NCBI GenBank assembly: GCA_023457355.1
Contig: JAEWLW010000088.1
Location: 1-64,000 of the forward strand
DNA length: 64,000 bases
Source of the DNA: Bacillota bacterium
GTDB lineage: Bacteria; Bacillota; Clostridia; Oscillospirales; Ruminococcaceae
Direction: 5' to 3'
The translations under genes and the position numbers were made by a program. Positions 8,400-17,036 of this stretch are shown here, piece after piece (the stretch's first letter is position 1; every line of letters starts with the position of its first letter). The notes under the pieces are model-generated. The model was not told where the DNA came from, did no database searches, and saw only the letters and a program-made list of their open reading frames with translations.

Positions 8400-8978
8400 T
8401 CACTTGTTAAATACACGGCTGCCGGGTTTTGTAATCGGCAGCCCCTGCTTGCAAAGCGGGCAGTCAGCCTCCTCATAAGAGGCAACCACCATCGACACCG
8501 CCGCATGCAGCGGCACGCCAAAATCGACCGCGCCGTTGGAACGGTCGACCACCGAGCCGACGCCGATAACGACGCCACCCTTTTCCCTGACCAGCGCGAT
8601 AACCTCCTTAACCGAGCCGCCGGTCGTGATAGTATCCTCCACCACCAGCACCCGCGTACCCGGCTCAATGGCAAAGCCACGGCGCAACGTCATGGCGCCG
8701 TTTTCGCGCTCGGCGAAGATGTTGCGCACGCCCAGCTGCCGCGCAACCTCATAGGAGATGATGACGCCGCCAATGGCGGGGCCGACAACCAGATCAATCT
8801 TTTCATCTCGAAACGCATCCGCAATATCCTTGCAGATGGGCTCCGAATATTTAGCGTCCTCAAAAACGCGGGCACACTGCATATATTTGTCGGAATGGCG
8901 GCCCGAAGTCAGGCGGAAATGCCCGGTCTGAAGCACGTGTGCGTCCTCAAGCAGTTTGATTTTTTCTTCTCTTGTCAT
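8400..8978 (-). CDS. pyrE: orotate phosphoribosyltransferase
   Basis: A 192-residue enzyme that joins orotate and PRPP to give orotidine 5'-phosphate, the fifth step of UMP synthesis. The PRPP-binding signature VLVVEDTITTGGSVKEV is intact and the substrate loop (RGFAIEPGTRV) is present. The ATG follows CCGGAGGGAAAACCA. It is the last gene of the pyr operon, 15 nt after pyrD. The carboxy-terminal CPLCKQGLPITKPGSRVF tail is the form found in Clostridia. Its stop is followed at once by the flank of repeat copy 1. Confidence 0.97.
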   Translation of the reverse strand: MTREEKIKLLEDAHVLQTGHFRLTSGRHSDKYMQCARVFEDAKYSEPICKDIADAFRDEKIDLVVGPAIGGVIISYEVARQLGVRNIFAERENGAMTLRRGFAIEPGTRVLVVEDTITTGGSVKEVIALVREKGGVVIGVGSVVDRSNGAVDFGVPLHAAVSMVVASYEEADCPLCKQGLPITKPGSRVFNK

Positions 8979-8993
8979 TGGTTTTCCCTCCGG

Positions 8994-9911
8994 TTATTCA
9001 GTGATAAGCGCACCCACGAGCTCTTCCACCCGCTTGATGCCTTTGCGGTTCATATAATCTTCCAGCTCGTCAAGGATGCGCACGCAGGCCATGGGGTCGG
9101 CTAAATTCGCCGTGCCCACCTGCACCGCCGTGCAGCCTGCGAGCAAAAACATCACGGCATCCTCGCCGGTCATGATGCCGCCCATGCCCACAACGGGAAT
9201 AGAAACGGCCTGCGCCGCCTGATAGCACATGCGCAGCGCCACCGGGCGCACCGCAGGGCCGGACATTCCCCCGGTAATATTGCCGAGCACCGGTCTGCGG
9301 GTGTTGATGTCGATCGCCATGCCGGCAATGGTGTTGATGAGCGAGACAGCGTCCGCCCCGCCCGCCTGTGCCGCAGCCGCCATCTCGGCGATGTCCGACA
9401 CATTGGGCGAAAGCTTAATCATAATGGGCTTACCCGTAACGCGGCGCACCGCCTGTGTGACGGTGAGGATGCTTTCAGGATCGCTGCCGAACACCTTGCC
9501 GCCCGCGTGGATGTTGGGGCAGCTGACATTCACCTCGATAAATGCCGTGCCGCTGTTATCCAGCTTTTGCGCCATCCGGGAAAATTCCTCAATCGTATTG
9601 CCCGAGATATTGCAGATAACCGTGGCCCCCTGCGAAAGCATCCACGGCAGCTCCGTTTCTAAAAACGCGTCGATGCCGGGATTTTGCAGCCCGACGGCAT
9701 TGAGTATGCCGCTGGGGGTCTCTGCAATGCGCACCGGCGGATTGCCCGCCCGCTCGGCGGGGGTCACCCCCTTGGCCGAAATGCCACCCAGACGGGAGAT
9801 ATCGTAAAAGCGCGTAAAGTCGCGCCCGAAGCCAAAGGTGCCGGACGCCGCGATAATGGGGTTTTTTAAGGTTATGCCACAGAGCGAAACCGACAGATCC
9901 GCCTTGTTCAC
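8994..9911 (-). CDS. pyrD: dihydroorotate dehydrogenase B, catalytic subunit
   Basis: A 305-residue FMN enzyme that oxidises dihydroorotate to orotate. The active-site loop NVSCPNIHAGG has Cys as the base, diagnostic of class 1, and the adjacent pyrK shows it is the NAD-linked class 1B form. FMN phosphate-binding elements GGADAVSLINT and VGMGGIMTGEDA are present. The start codon is GTG and overlaps the pyrK stop (GTGA), so the two subunits are translationally coupled. Cytoplasmic heterotetramer with PyrK expected. Confidence 0.97.
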   Translation of the reverse strand: MNKADLSVSLCGITLKNPIIAASGTFGFGRDFTRFYDISRLGGISAKGVTPAERAGNPPVRIAETPSGILNAVGLQNPGIDAFLETELPWMLSQGATVICNISGNTIEEFSRMAQKLDNSGTAFIEVNVSCPNIHAGGKVFGSDPESILTVTQAVRRVTGKPIMIKLSPNVSDIAEMAAAAQAGGADAVSLINTIAGMAIDINTRRPVLGNITGGMSGPAVRPVALRMCYQAAQAVSIPVVGMGGIMTGEDAVMFLLAGCTAVQVGTANLADPMACVRILDELEDYMNRKGIKRVEELVGALITE

Positions 9912-10681
9912 AGCACCACCGCCTTTGCATCAAATACGGGCCCGTCAGCGCAGACACGGGCAAACGTCTCGCTGCCGTCAGTCTTTTTAACCTTGCAGGA
10001 ACAGGTCAGGCAGGCGCCGTAGCCGCAGCCCATGCGCTGCTCCAGCGACAGCTGACAGGGGATGCCCTTCTCCAGTGCAAATGCCTGCACGGCTTTTAGC
10101 ATCGGCACCGGCCCACAGGCGATGATCAGCTCCGGCAGCGCCAGCTTTTCCTTCACCGCGTCCACCACCGTGCCGTTAAAGCCCCGGCAGCCGTCGTCGG
10201 TGCAGATCATCAGGTCGGCAAAAGGCGCAAAATCGCCCTCGCCATAAACCTGTTCCGCCGTGCGAAAGCCCAGCACCGCCGTTACCTTCGCCGCTTGGGA
10301 AAAGGTGTGGCAGGCAAACAGCATCGGCGCAACGCCCACGCCGCCGCCCAGCGCCCATACTGTTTTAGCGTCGTTTAACGCAAAGCTGTTGCCCAGCGGC
10401 GCGATAATTTCCATCTCATCGCCGACTTCAAGCGTGCAGATGCGCTGCGTGCCGCCGCCCTTGGGCTGAATACCCAGCGTCAGGCTGCCCGCCGCCTCGT
10501 CGGCATCCATAATGCTGATCGGCCGCCGCAGAATGTGCGCCGCGTCATCCGGCACCTTAATGTGCACAAACATGCCGGGCAGCACCGGCTGCAAAAACGC
10601 TTCCGGCGCATGCAGAACAAACCGGGTCATGTCCCGGCCCAGCGGGCCTTTTTCTAAGATTTTAGCCATAAAGGGCTTCAC
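9908..10681 (-). CDS. pyrK: dihydroorotate dehydrogenase B, electron transfer subunit
   Basis: A protein of about 257 residues that passes electrons from PyrD to NAD+ through FAD and a [2Fe-2S] cluster. FAD-binding RPISIMDADE and the NAD-binding ALGGGVGVAPML segment are present, and the C-terminal cluster motif CGYGACLTCSCKV...C has four cysteines. The GTG at 10681 was chosen because AAGGGG lies 9 nt upstream within the end of pyrF; an internal ATG at 10669 is the alternative. The gene starts 4 nt after the pyrF stop and overlaps pyrD. Confidence 0.95.
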   Translation of the reverse strand: MKPFMAKILEKGPLGRDMTRFVLHAPEAFLQPVLPGMFVHIKVPDDAAHILRRPISIMDADEAAGSLTLGIQPKGGGTQRICTLEVGDEMEIIAPLGNSFALNDAKTVWALGGGVGVAPMLFACHTFSQAAKVTAVLGFRTAEQVYGEGDFAPFADLMICTDDGCRGFNGTVVDAVKEKLALPELIIACGPVPMLKAVQAFALEKGIPCQLSLEQRMGCGYGACLTCSCKVKKTDGSETFARVCADGPVFDAKAVVL

Positions 10682-10685
10682 ATGT

Positions 10686-11582
10686 TCACGCCCCTTCGCT
10701 GTAGTCGGCGGTGATGTCGTCGCGCATGCGCACCGCCTCGGCACGCACTGCTTCAAGCCAGTGCAGCCCGGGGCGCTTTTGATGCGCGCACAATAGTGAG
10801 CGCGAGGCGTTGACCACCGCGCCACCCTTCTCTGCGTCGAAGCAGCCGCTTAAATCCTTACCCGTCGCGCCCTGCGCGCCGTAGCCCGGAACCAAAAACG
10901 GCGTGTGCGGCATACGCTTTCTCAACGCGGTCGATTCGGCGGGCCAGGTTGCACCGACAACCGCCCCCACCGCGGAATAGCCGCATTCGCCCATCAGTGT
11001 TTCGCCCCAACCGCCGACCAGATCGGCCATCAGTTCATAAACCTTGCGCCCGTCGGCGGTCACGATGTCCTGAAGCTGCCCGCCGGAGGGGTTGGAGGTT
11101 TTAACCAGTACATAGATGCCGCCGCCGTGCTGTTTGGCTTCGTCTATGAACGGCTGGATGCCATCTACGCCGAGGTAGGCGTTCACCGTAACGAAGTCGC
11201 TGAAAAACTTTCCCTCTGGGTTTAAATAGGCGCGCGCATAGGCCCCGGCCGTCGCGCCGATGTCGTTGCGCTTGCAGTCGGCGATGGTGACATAACCGCG
11301 CTGCCGCGCGCAGGCCAGTGTTTCTGCAAAGGTCCGCATGCCTGCCACGCCGTAAATCTCATAGTAGGCCACCTGCACCTTGACACAGCCGATGAGGTCG
11401 GTCATGCCGTCGAGCAACGCCCTGTTATAGTTTAAGATCGCCTCGCAGATCTCTTTGTTGGAATCCCCCTTGGGCGCAAACTCGGCGGGCAGGTGCCCCA
11501 CCTGCGTGTCCAATCCCATGGCGGTCGGGTTTTTTACCCGTGCGATCGCCGCCGCAAGACGGTCTGCTGCATTATTGATCAT
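10686..11582 (-). CDS. pyrF: orotidine-5'-phosphate decarboxylase (long, type 2)
   Basis: A 298-residue enzyme making UMP from OMP. It carries the NPTAMGLDTQ opening and the catalytic ADCKRNDIGATAGAYARAYL loop (Lys and Asp dyads) of the long PyrF family found in Clostridia, mycobacteria and Myxococcus. I place the start at the ATG at 11582, which gives the usual family N terminus. An in-frame ATG at 11594 sits directly against the AAAGGA site and is less likely. It lies between pyrC and pyrK in the operon. Confidence 0.95.
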   Translation of the reverse strand: MINNAADRLAAAIARVKNPTAMGLDTQVGHLPAEFAPKGDSNKEICEAILNYNRALLDGMTDLIGCVKVQVAYYEIYGVAGMRTFAETLACARQRGYVTIADCKRNDIGATAGAYARAYLNPEGKFFSDFVTVNAYLGVDGIQPFIDEAKQHGGGIYVLVKTSNPSGGQLQDIVTADGRKVYELMADLVGGWGETLMGECGYSAVGAVVGATWPAESTALRKRMPHTPFLVPGYGAQGATGKDLSGCFDAEKGGAVVNASRSLLCAHQKRPGLHWLEAVRAEAVRMRDDITADYSEGA

Positions 11583-11615
11583 CCTGTTGACCATTCCTTT
11601 CTGTACGCACTGCCT

Positions 11616-12887
11616 TTATTCCGGCGCCCAGTCGTAAACCAACCTGCCCGCCTGAAAGGTCTTAAGCACCCTGCCACTTAAAGTTTTGCCGTCCAGCGGG
11701 GTGTTCTTGCCGCGGGAAAGGAATTTTTGCGCATCCACTATCCATTCCCTGTCGTCGGCGAGAAAGAAATCGGCAGGCTGCCCCTCGGCGATGACGCCGC
11801 CGGGAATCTTCGCGATTTGCGCCGGGGTGTAGCACATCTTTTCCACCAGCTTTTCCAGCGGCAGAATACTGCTTTTCACCAGCCGGGTATAGCAGGCGGA
11901 AAACGCGGTTTCAAAGCCGGAGATGCCCTTTGCCGCCAGCGCAAATTCCAGGTGCTTGTCGTCAATATGGTGCGGCGCATGGTCGGTCGCGATGGCGTCA
12001 ACCGTGCCGTCGAGCAGGCCTTCAATGAGCGCCTCCTGGTCGGCGCGCGTTCTCAACGGCGGCGCCACCTTGGCGTTGACATCATAGCCCTCGCAGGCCG
12101 TTTCGTCCAGGCACAGGTAGTGCGGCGTCGTCTCGCAGGTGACCCTGACGCCGCGCGCCTTGGCGTGGCGGATCAGTTCGACGCAGCCCGCCGTTGAGAT
12201 ATGGCAGATATGGATGCGCGCCTTGTTTTCCTCCGCCAGAATCAGGTCGCGGGCAATGGGGCCTTCCTCCGCCGCGCGGGAGATGCCGGGCAGGCCAAGC
12301 ATTGTGGCCGTGACGCCGCGGTTCATGACGCCGCCTTCGGTCAACGACAGCTCCTCAGGGTGAACCGCCACATAGGTGTCGAACCGGCCCGAATAGAGCA
12401 GCGCCAGTTCAAGCAGGCGCGCGTTCACGACAGGGCTTCCGTCGTCCGAAAAGGCCACTGCGCCGGCGGCCTTCATGTCGCCCATTTCGGCAATCTCCTT
12501 GCCCTCAAGCCCTTTTGAGACCGCGCCGATGGGATACACCTTGCAGTAGCCCGCCTCATCCGCCTTGTTTTTCATATAGCCGGTCACCGCTCCACAGTCG
12601 TTGACCGGATGGGTATTCGCCATGCAAAGAACCGACGTAAAGCCGCCTGCCGCCGCCGCGCGGGTACCGCTGACAATATCCTCTTTATACTCATAGCCGG
12701 GGTCGCGCAGGTGGCAGTGCAGGTCGATCATGCCGGGCAGCAGATAGGCGCCCTGCGCGTCGATCACTTCATCCGTGTCGGAAAGCCCCTGACCGATCCT
12801 GGCAATCACACCGTTTTCAATCAGAAGGTCGGCCGTCTGTCGGCCATTCGCATTGACAATGACCGCATTTTTAATCAGTGTGCTCAT
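11616..12887 (-). CDS. pyrC: dihydroorotase
   Basis: A 423-residue zinc amidohydrolase that closes carbamoyl-aspartate to dihydroorotate. The metal-binding motif DLHCHLRDPGYEYKED, the substrate loop NTHPVND and the late ATDHAPHH motif are all intact, which marks an active class I enzyme and not a PyrX-type pseudo-dihydroorotase. The ATG follows AGGAGGGAAGGCCG and overlaps the pyrB stop by 4 nt (ATGA), so the two are coupled. Confidence 0.97.
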   Translation of the reverse strand: MSTLIKNAVIVNANGRQTADLLIENGVIARIGQGLSDTDEVIDAQGAYLLPGMIDLHCHLRDPGYEYKEDIVSGTRAAAAGGFTSVLCMANTHPVNDCGAVTGYMKNKADEAGYCKVYPIGAVSKGLEGKEIAEMGDMKAAGAVAFSDDGSPVVNARLLELALLYSGRFDTYVAVHPEELSLTEGGVMNRGVTATMLGLPGISRAAEEGPIARDLILAEENKARIHICHISTAGCVELIRHAKARGVRVTCETTPHYLCLDETACEGYDVNAKVAPPLRTRADQEALIEGLLDGTVDAIATDHAPHHIDDKHLEFALAAKGISGFETAFSACYTRLVKSSILPLEKLVEKMCYTPAQIAKIPGGVIAEGQPADFFLADDREWIVDAQKFLSRGKNTPLDGKTLSGRVLKTFQAGRLVYDWAPE

Positions 12888-13813
12888 CGGCCTTCCCTCC
12901 TTGTCATCATATAGAGCAACGCCATGCGCACCGCCACGCCGTTTGTCACCTGTTCGTTGATGAATGACTGGTCGGAATCGGCAACATAGCTGGAGATTTC
13001 GACGCCACGGTTCATCGGGCCGGGGTGCATCACCAGCGCGTCGGGCCGCGCGAGCTGCATCATCCTGGGGTCAATGCCAAAATACCGCGAATATTCGCGC
13101 ACCGAGGGGAACAGCCCCTTCTTCTGGCGCTCAAGCTGGATGCGCAGCGCCATGACGACGTCTGCGTCACGCACGGCGTCCTCGACATAGTAGCAGTAAT
13201 CAACGCCGGGCATCTCGCAGCCGGGCGCGGGCAGCAGCGTCGGCGGGCCTGCCAGCACCACCTTGGCGCCCATTTTGGTCAGTCCGTAGATGTTGGAACG
13301 CGCCACGCGCGAATGTGTGACATCGCCTACAATGGCAACCTTTAAACCCTCAAAGCCACCCTTTTTTTCGCGGATGGTCAGCATATCCAACAGCCCCTGA
13401 GTCGGATGCTCGTTTGTGCCGTCGCCCGCGTTAATGACGGCGGACTTAACGTGCTTGGCCATCATATGCGGTGCGCCGCTCATGGGGTGGCGCATGATGA
13501 TAACGTCGGTGCCCATCATGTCGATCGTCTTCGCTGTGTCGATCAGCGTTTCGCCCTTCTTGACGCTGGATGAGGACGCCGCGATGTTTGCCGCCACCGC
13601 CGACATATATTTGCTCGCCAACTCAAAAGAGAGGCGGGTTCTGGTGGAATTTTCGTAAAACAGCGTGACGATTGACTTGCCCTGCAAATGGGAAGTTTTT
13701 TTGGTGGGGCCCACTACCACCTGCTTCATCGCCTCGGCCGTGTTTAAAATTTCGACAATTTCCTCGCGGCTGATGTCCCGCAGCCCGAGAAGATCCTTTG
13801 TTTTTAATGCCAT
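12884..13813 (-). CDS. pyrB: aspartate carbamoyltransferase, catalytic chain
   Basis: A 309-residue enzyme condensing carbamoyl phosphate with aspartate, the committed pyrimidine step. The carbamoyl-phosphate site FYENSTRTRLSFELA and the HPMSGAPHMM and GDGTNEHPTQGLLD motifs are intact. No pyrI regulatory chain is present, which fits control by PyrR attenuation instead of allostery. It follows pyrR by 26 nt and overlaps pyrC. Confidence 0.97.
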   Translation of the reverse strand: MALKTKDLLGLRDISREEIVEILNTAEAMKQVVVGPTKKTSHLQGKSIVTLFYENSTRTRLSFELASKYMSAVAANIAASSSSVKKGETLIDTAKTIDMMGTDVIIMRHPMSGAPHMMAKHVKSAVINAGDGTNEHPTQGLLDMLTIREKKGGFEGLKVAIVGDVTHSRVARSNIYGLTKMGAKVVLAGPPTLLPAPGCEMPGVDYCYYVEDAVRDADVVMALRIQLERQKKGLFPSVREYSRYFGIDPRMMQLARPDALVMHPGPMNRGVEISSYVADSDQSFINEQVTNGVAVRMALLYMMTRREGR

Positions 13814-13839
13814 CTTTTCACCCTTTTCTGTTCATGCCG

Positions 13840-14382
13840 CTATTCCAGCGATTCGATATACACGGCGCTCTCGCCGTCAAATTCGGGGACACAGACATGC
13901 ACAACCTCGTTGCCGGAAGTCGGCAGGTTCTTGCCAATAAAATCTGCACGGATGGGCAGCTCGCGGTGGCCCCTGTCCACGATGACCATCAGTTGAATGC
14001 ACTTGGCGCGGCCGCTTTCCATGACGGCATCAATCGCGGCGCGCGCGGTGCGCCCGGTGTAAAGCACATCGTCCACCAGAACCACCCGCTTGTCCTGAAT
14101 CATAAATGGAATATCCGTGCCGTTGATGACCGGATGTTCGGAAAGCAGCGACAAATCGTCGCGATAGAACGTGATATCCAGCATCCCGACGGGAAGCTTC
14201 ACCCCGTAATACTGCTCAACTAATGCCGCGACCCTTTTCGCCAGTGGCACGCCGCGCCGCTGGATGCCGATGAGCACCACGTCGTCGGTGCCCTTGTTTC
14301 GCTCAATCAGCTCGTGCGAGAGCCGCACACACGCGCGGTTGATATCCGCTTCGTCCATAATATCCTTGCGCTTCAAACGCAT
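13840..14382 (-). CDS. pyrR: bifunctional pyr operon regulator / uracil phosphoribosyltransferase
   Basis: A 180-residue protein that binds UMP/UTP and the pyr leader RNA, and also has UPRT activity. The PRPP motif VVLVDDVLYTGRTARAA is intact, and the N-terminal ADINRACVRLSHELIERNKG is the family opening. The ATG at 14382 follows AGAGGGGGAG closely; MDEADINR at 14358 is an alternative start. It is the first gene of the operon and lies 80 nt after the attenuator terminator that it controls. Confidence 0.96.
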   Translation of the reverse strand: MRLKRKDIMDEADINRACVRLSHELIERNKGTDDVVLIGIQRRGVPLAKRVAALVEQYYGVKLPVGMLDITFYRDDLSLLSEHPVINGTDIPFMIQDKRVVLVDDVLYTGRTARAAIDAVMESGRAKCIQLMVIVDRGHRELPIRADFIGKNLPTSGNEVVHVCVPEFDGESAVYIESLE

Positions 14383-14461
14383 CTCCCCCTCTTTTTAAAT
14401 CTAAGTGCCGTGCACCGCCGCATGCCGGCGATGCGCAAATCAAAACCGCTTGCAGCAGCTT

Positions 14462-14509
14462 CAATAATAAAATAAGCGTCCTGCCCGCAAATGATGCGGC
14501 AAGGCGCTT
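14462..14509 (-). terminator. pyr attenuator terminator
   Basis: On the minus strand AAGCGCCTTGCCGC pairs with GCGGGCAGGACGCTT and is followed by ATTTTATTATTG. Its 5' arm CCTTGCC can instead pair with GGCAAGG of the upstream PyrR-binding hairpin, giving an antiterminator. Confidence 0.85.
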
Positions 14510-14541
14510 TTTAATATCTGGATATTGGTATTAAAAGCAAA

Positions 14542-14572
14542 CCTTGCCGGCCTCACAGGACCGATTTAAAGG
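14542..14572 (-). promoter_or_regulatory. PyrR-binding hairpin (anti-antiterminator)
   Basis: Read on the minus strand, a stem CCTT...AAGG encloses the PyrR recognition word GGTCCTGTGAGGCC, matching the known UCCxGxGAGGC loop. When UMP-bound PyrR holds this hairpin, the downstream terminator can form and the operon is shut off. Position between promoter and terminator is as expected. Confidence 0.88.
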
Positions 14573-14619
14573 ATGCTGTACGGCAAGATATCCCACCGCA
14601 AAAACACTAAATTTTTATT

Positions 14620-14648
14620 AGTATAGCACTTTAAGGCGTTATTGTCTA
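14620..14648 (-). promoter_or_regulatory. pyr operon promoter
   Basis: Minus strand -35 TAGACA (14643-14648), a 17-nt spacer and -10 TATACT (14620-14625), placing the start about 40 nt before the PyrR hairpin. The rest of the 470-nt gap up to the symporter gene (14649-14852) is AT-rich; I see no further element in it. Confidence 0.8.
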
Positions 14649-14852
14649 TGCAATTTCAACAATTTTTTTGTGCTGTTATTTTCGCTATAATGTGACAATT
14701 AATTTTAAATATTAAAATATATTAATTGTTTATATTTCATAAACTTTATTTTTTGCACGTAATATTTCATATAATTGTTGATTTTTTATGTCCGAGGTGT
14801 TAAAGTAATGTTGATGCAGACATCATCATCATCAGAAAGGGGATTTGCAGGA

Positions 14853-16079
14853 ATGTCTATCAAAAAGAAACCAAACCTTTCGGTTCAAATCCTAATCGGT
14901 CTGTTAGCCGGTGTTGCGGTCGGCTTATGCATGCAGGGCGAAGGTGCGCGCCTCATCGCCAACAACTGGATTAAACCCTTTGGGTCCCTATTCCTCAATG
15001 CCATTAAAATGCTTATTGTGCCGCTTGTTTTCTCTTCGCTGATTGTGGGCACCTGCGGTTTGGGGGATGCCAAACGCGTGGGACGCATCGGCGGCAAAAC
15101 AATTGCCTATTACCTTGCCACAACCGCGCTCGCGGTAACACTGGGGCTGATTGTGGGCAACATCGGGAACGTCGGCGGTGGCTTTGTGCTGGCCGAGGGC
15201 CTGAGCTATCAGGCCGGAGAAGCGCCGAACGTTGTGGATACCCTGCTGAATATCATCCCGGCCAACCCGCTCAAGGCGCTGGTGGACGGCAATATGCTTC
15301 AGATTATCGCCTTTGCGCTGTTCCTGGGCGGCTCCATCATCATGGTAGGCGAACGCGCCAAACCGGTTTCCAATTTCTTTGACGGCCTGGCCGAGTGCAT
15401 GTATTCACTGGTGGCTTTCATCATGAAGTTTTCGCCTCTCGCCGTTTTTGCGCTGATTGTTCCGATTGTCGCGGTAAACGGGCCGTCGGTGCTGCTGCCG
15501 CTGTTAAGCGTCATCCTTGCGGTTTATATCGGCTGTATTTTACATATGGCAATCGTCTATTCACTTTCAGTGCGTACATTTGCCAAAATCAGCCCGCTGG
15601 TCTTCTTTAAAAAGTGCTCGGAAGCGATGATCTTTGCGTTTACCACGGCATCCAGCTCGGCCACGCTGCCGTTTTCTATGATGGCGTCGGAGAGACTGGG
15701 CGTTCCGCTGCCCATCCGCAGCTTTGTGCTGCCGCTGGGTGCGACCATCAACATGGATGGAACAGCGATCTATCAGGGCATCTGCGCGCTGTTTATCGCG
15801 AACGTCTACGGCGTTTCTCTGAGTATGGGCCAGCAGCTGACCATCATTCTCACGGCCACGCTCGCTTCAATCGGCACGGCCGGCGTACCCGGCGCGGGTG
15901 TTGTCATGCTGGGCCTGGTTCTTCAGTCGGTCGGGCTGCCCATTGAGGGTGTTGCACTGATTGCCGGCATCGACCGCATTCTGGATATGGCCAGAACAAC
16001 CGTTAACATCACCGGCGATATCGCCTGTTCGGCTGTTGTCGCTTCCTCTGAAAAAGAACTGGTTACAACAGCGCCGTAA
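14853..16079 (+). CDS. dicarboxylate/amino acid:cation symporter (DAACS family)
   Basis: A 408-residue membrane carrier of the GltP/GltT/DctA family that imports glutamate, aspartate or C4-dicarboxylates with Na+ or H+. Hallmarks are the serine-rich reentrant loop TTASSSATLPFSM, the ATINMDGTAIYQG motif (the NMDGT sodium-site) and the second loop ASIGTAGVPGAG, plus RILDMARTTVNITGD near the end. The start at 14853 follows GAAAGGGG. An upstream in-frame ATG at 14775 would add 26 residues that are not family-like. Single gene with its own terminator. Confidence 0.93.
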   Translation: MSIKKKPNLSVQILIGLLAGVAVGLCMQGEGARLIANNWIKPFGSLFLNAIKMLIVPLVFSSLIVGTCGLGDAKRVGRIGGKTIAYYLATTALAVTLGLIVGNIGNVGGGFVLAEGLSYQAGEAPNVVDTLLNIIPANPLKALVDGNMLQIIAFALFLGGSIIMVGERAKPVSNFFDGLAECMYSLVAFIMKFSPLAVFALIVPIVAVNGPSVLLPLLSVILAVYIGCILHMAIVYSLSVRTFAKISPLVFFKKCSEAMIFAFTTASSSATLPFSMMASERLGVPLPIRSFVLPLGATINMDGTAIYQGICALFIANVYGVSLSMGQQLTIILTATLASIGTAGVPGAGVVMLGLVLQSVGLPIEGVALIAGIDRILDMARTTVNITGDIACSAVVASSEKELVTTAP

Positions 16080-16124
16080 ACCAAGTAATCAAATCAGCTT
16101 TCCAAACACCATCCTCTCTTCCCT

Positions 16125-16163
16125 AAAGCATGGCAAAATGCAACCGGCATTTTGCCATGCTTT
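16125..16163 (+). terminator. terminator of the DAACS symporter gene
   Basis: Perfect 17-bp arms beginning AAAGCATGGCAAAATGC around a 5-nt loop, then TCATTTT. Confidence 0.88.
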
Positions 16164-16231
16164 CATTTTAAAGACTTTGCAATTTGGTCCGGCCTGCGCT
16201 ATACTGACAAGGAGAAAGGAAGTGCCTGCCC

Positions 16232-16498
16232 ATGTGTAAGCCGGCCTTTGTCTATTTGCTAAAATGCGCCGACAGCAGCCTTTATGCGGGCTGGACAAAT
16301 GACCCCGCTGCGCGGCTGGCTGCCCACAACAGCGGCACCGGCGCCAAATACACCCGCGCGCGCAGACCGGTTGTGCTGGCTTATCTTGAACGCTGCGAAG
16401 ATAAGCCTGCTGCCATGCGGCGCGAAGCCGAACTTAAACGTATGACACGCGCCCAGAAACTGGCATTGATTGATGAACAGAACAACACCGCTTTTTAG
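16232..16498 (+). CDS. GIY-YIG nuclease superfamily protein (UPF0213/YhbQ-like)
   Basis: An 88-residue single-domain protein with the GIY-YIG core: VYLLKCADSSLYAGWTNDPAARLAAHNSG, where the catalytic Tyr pair appears as VYLL...YAGW, then the conserved Arg, and KYTRARRPVVLAYLE. Such stand-alone domains are believed to act on DNA or RNA ends; the in vivo role is not settled. The site AAGGAGAAAGGAA precedes the ATG. It ends with TAG and is followed by a bidirectional terminator shared with the DUF523 gene. Confidence 0.9.
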   Translation: MCKPAFVYLLKCADSSLYAGWTNDPAARLAAHNSGTGAKYTRARRPVVLAYLERCEDKPAAMRREAELKRMTRAQKLALIDEQNNTAF

Positions 16499-16530
16499 GC
16501 GCTTTTGCTAAAACCTGTTGCAAGGCCTTC

Positions 16531-16567
16531 AAAAAACCGGCAGCATTATAAAATGCCGCCGGTTTTT
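16531..16567. terminator. bidirectional terminator between GIY-YIG and DUF523 genes
   Basis: Arms AAAAACCGGC and GCCGGTTTTT between convergent genes give a U tract on both strands. Confidence 0.85.
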
Positions 16568-16570
16568 AAG

Positions 16571-17005
16571 TTATACCAGTTGTTCAATTTCGTCCTCGGT
16601 TAAAACGGCCAGTCCCTCGTCTATCAGCAGTTGGGCTAAAATGCCATTACCATCCGCTAATTTGCCGCTAAAGCTGCCGTCGTAGACGAAATTCTTACCG
16701 CAGGAGGGACTTTTCAATTTAAGGATTGCGACGCGGCAGTTAAACATGCGTGCCAAGGCCAACGTCTCCTGCGCACCTTTTTTATACTGGGCAGTCACGT
16801 CGCGGCCACTGCCTGTCAGCACTTTATCGCCGACAATTTCGGCGGGCTCCCGCGGTGTGGGCAGCCCGCCGTACAGCTCGGGGCAGACGGGAATCAGGTG
16901 ATGCCTGCTTTTCAGTTTTTCCAAACCCGTCTGATAACAGCCCGAGCCGTCATAACGGCAGTTGAGCCCCAACAGACAGGCGCTGACCAGAATATTCAAC
17001 CGCAT
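16571..17005 (-). CDS. DUF523 family protein
   Basis: A 144-residue protein of the YbbK/DUF523 family: LVSACLLGLNCRYDGSGC at the N terminus, PVCPELYGGLPTPREPAEI in the middle and LKLKSPSCGKNFVYDGSFSG toward the end. The conserved cysteines in each block suggest metal or cluster binding; the biochemical role is not established. It is probably cotranscribed with the small export protein and the flippase upstream, 31 nt away. Confidence 0.9.
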   Translation of the reverse strand: MRLNILVSACLLGLNCRYDGSGCYQTGLEKLKSRHHLIPVCPELYGGLPTPREPAEIVGDKVLTGSGRDVTAQYKKGAQETLALARMFNCRVAILKLKSPSCGKNFVYDGSFSGKLADGNGILAQLLIDEGLAVLTEDEIEQLV

Positions 17006-17036
17006 TGGCTCCCTTACGCGAATTTATGGGCCCCTG

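Noticed and set aside
8250..9104. A 284-codon open frame on the plus strand over pyrE and repeat copy 1
   Set aside because: It is antisense to pyrE, has no ribosome binding site, and its start lies in non-coding repeat DNA.
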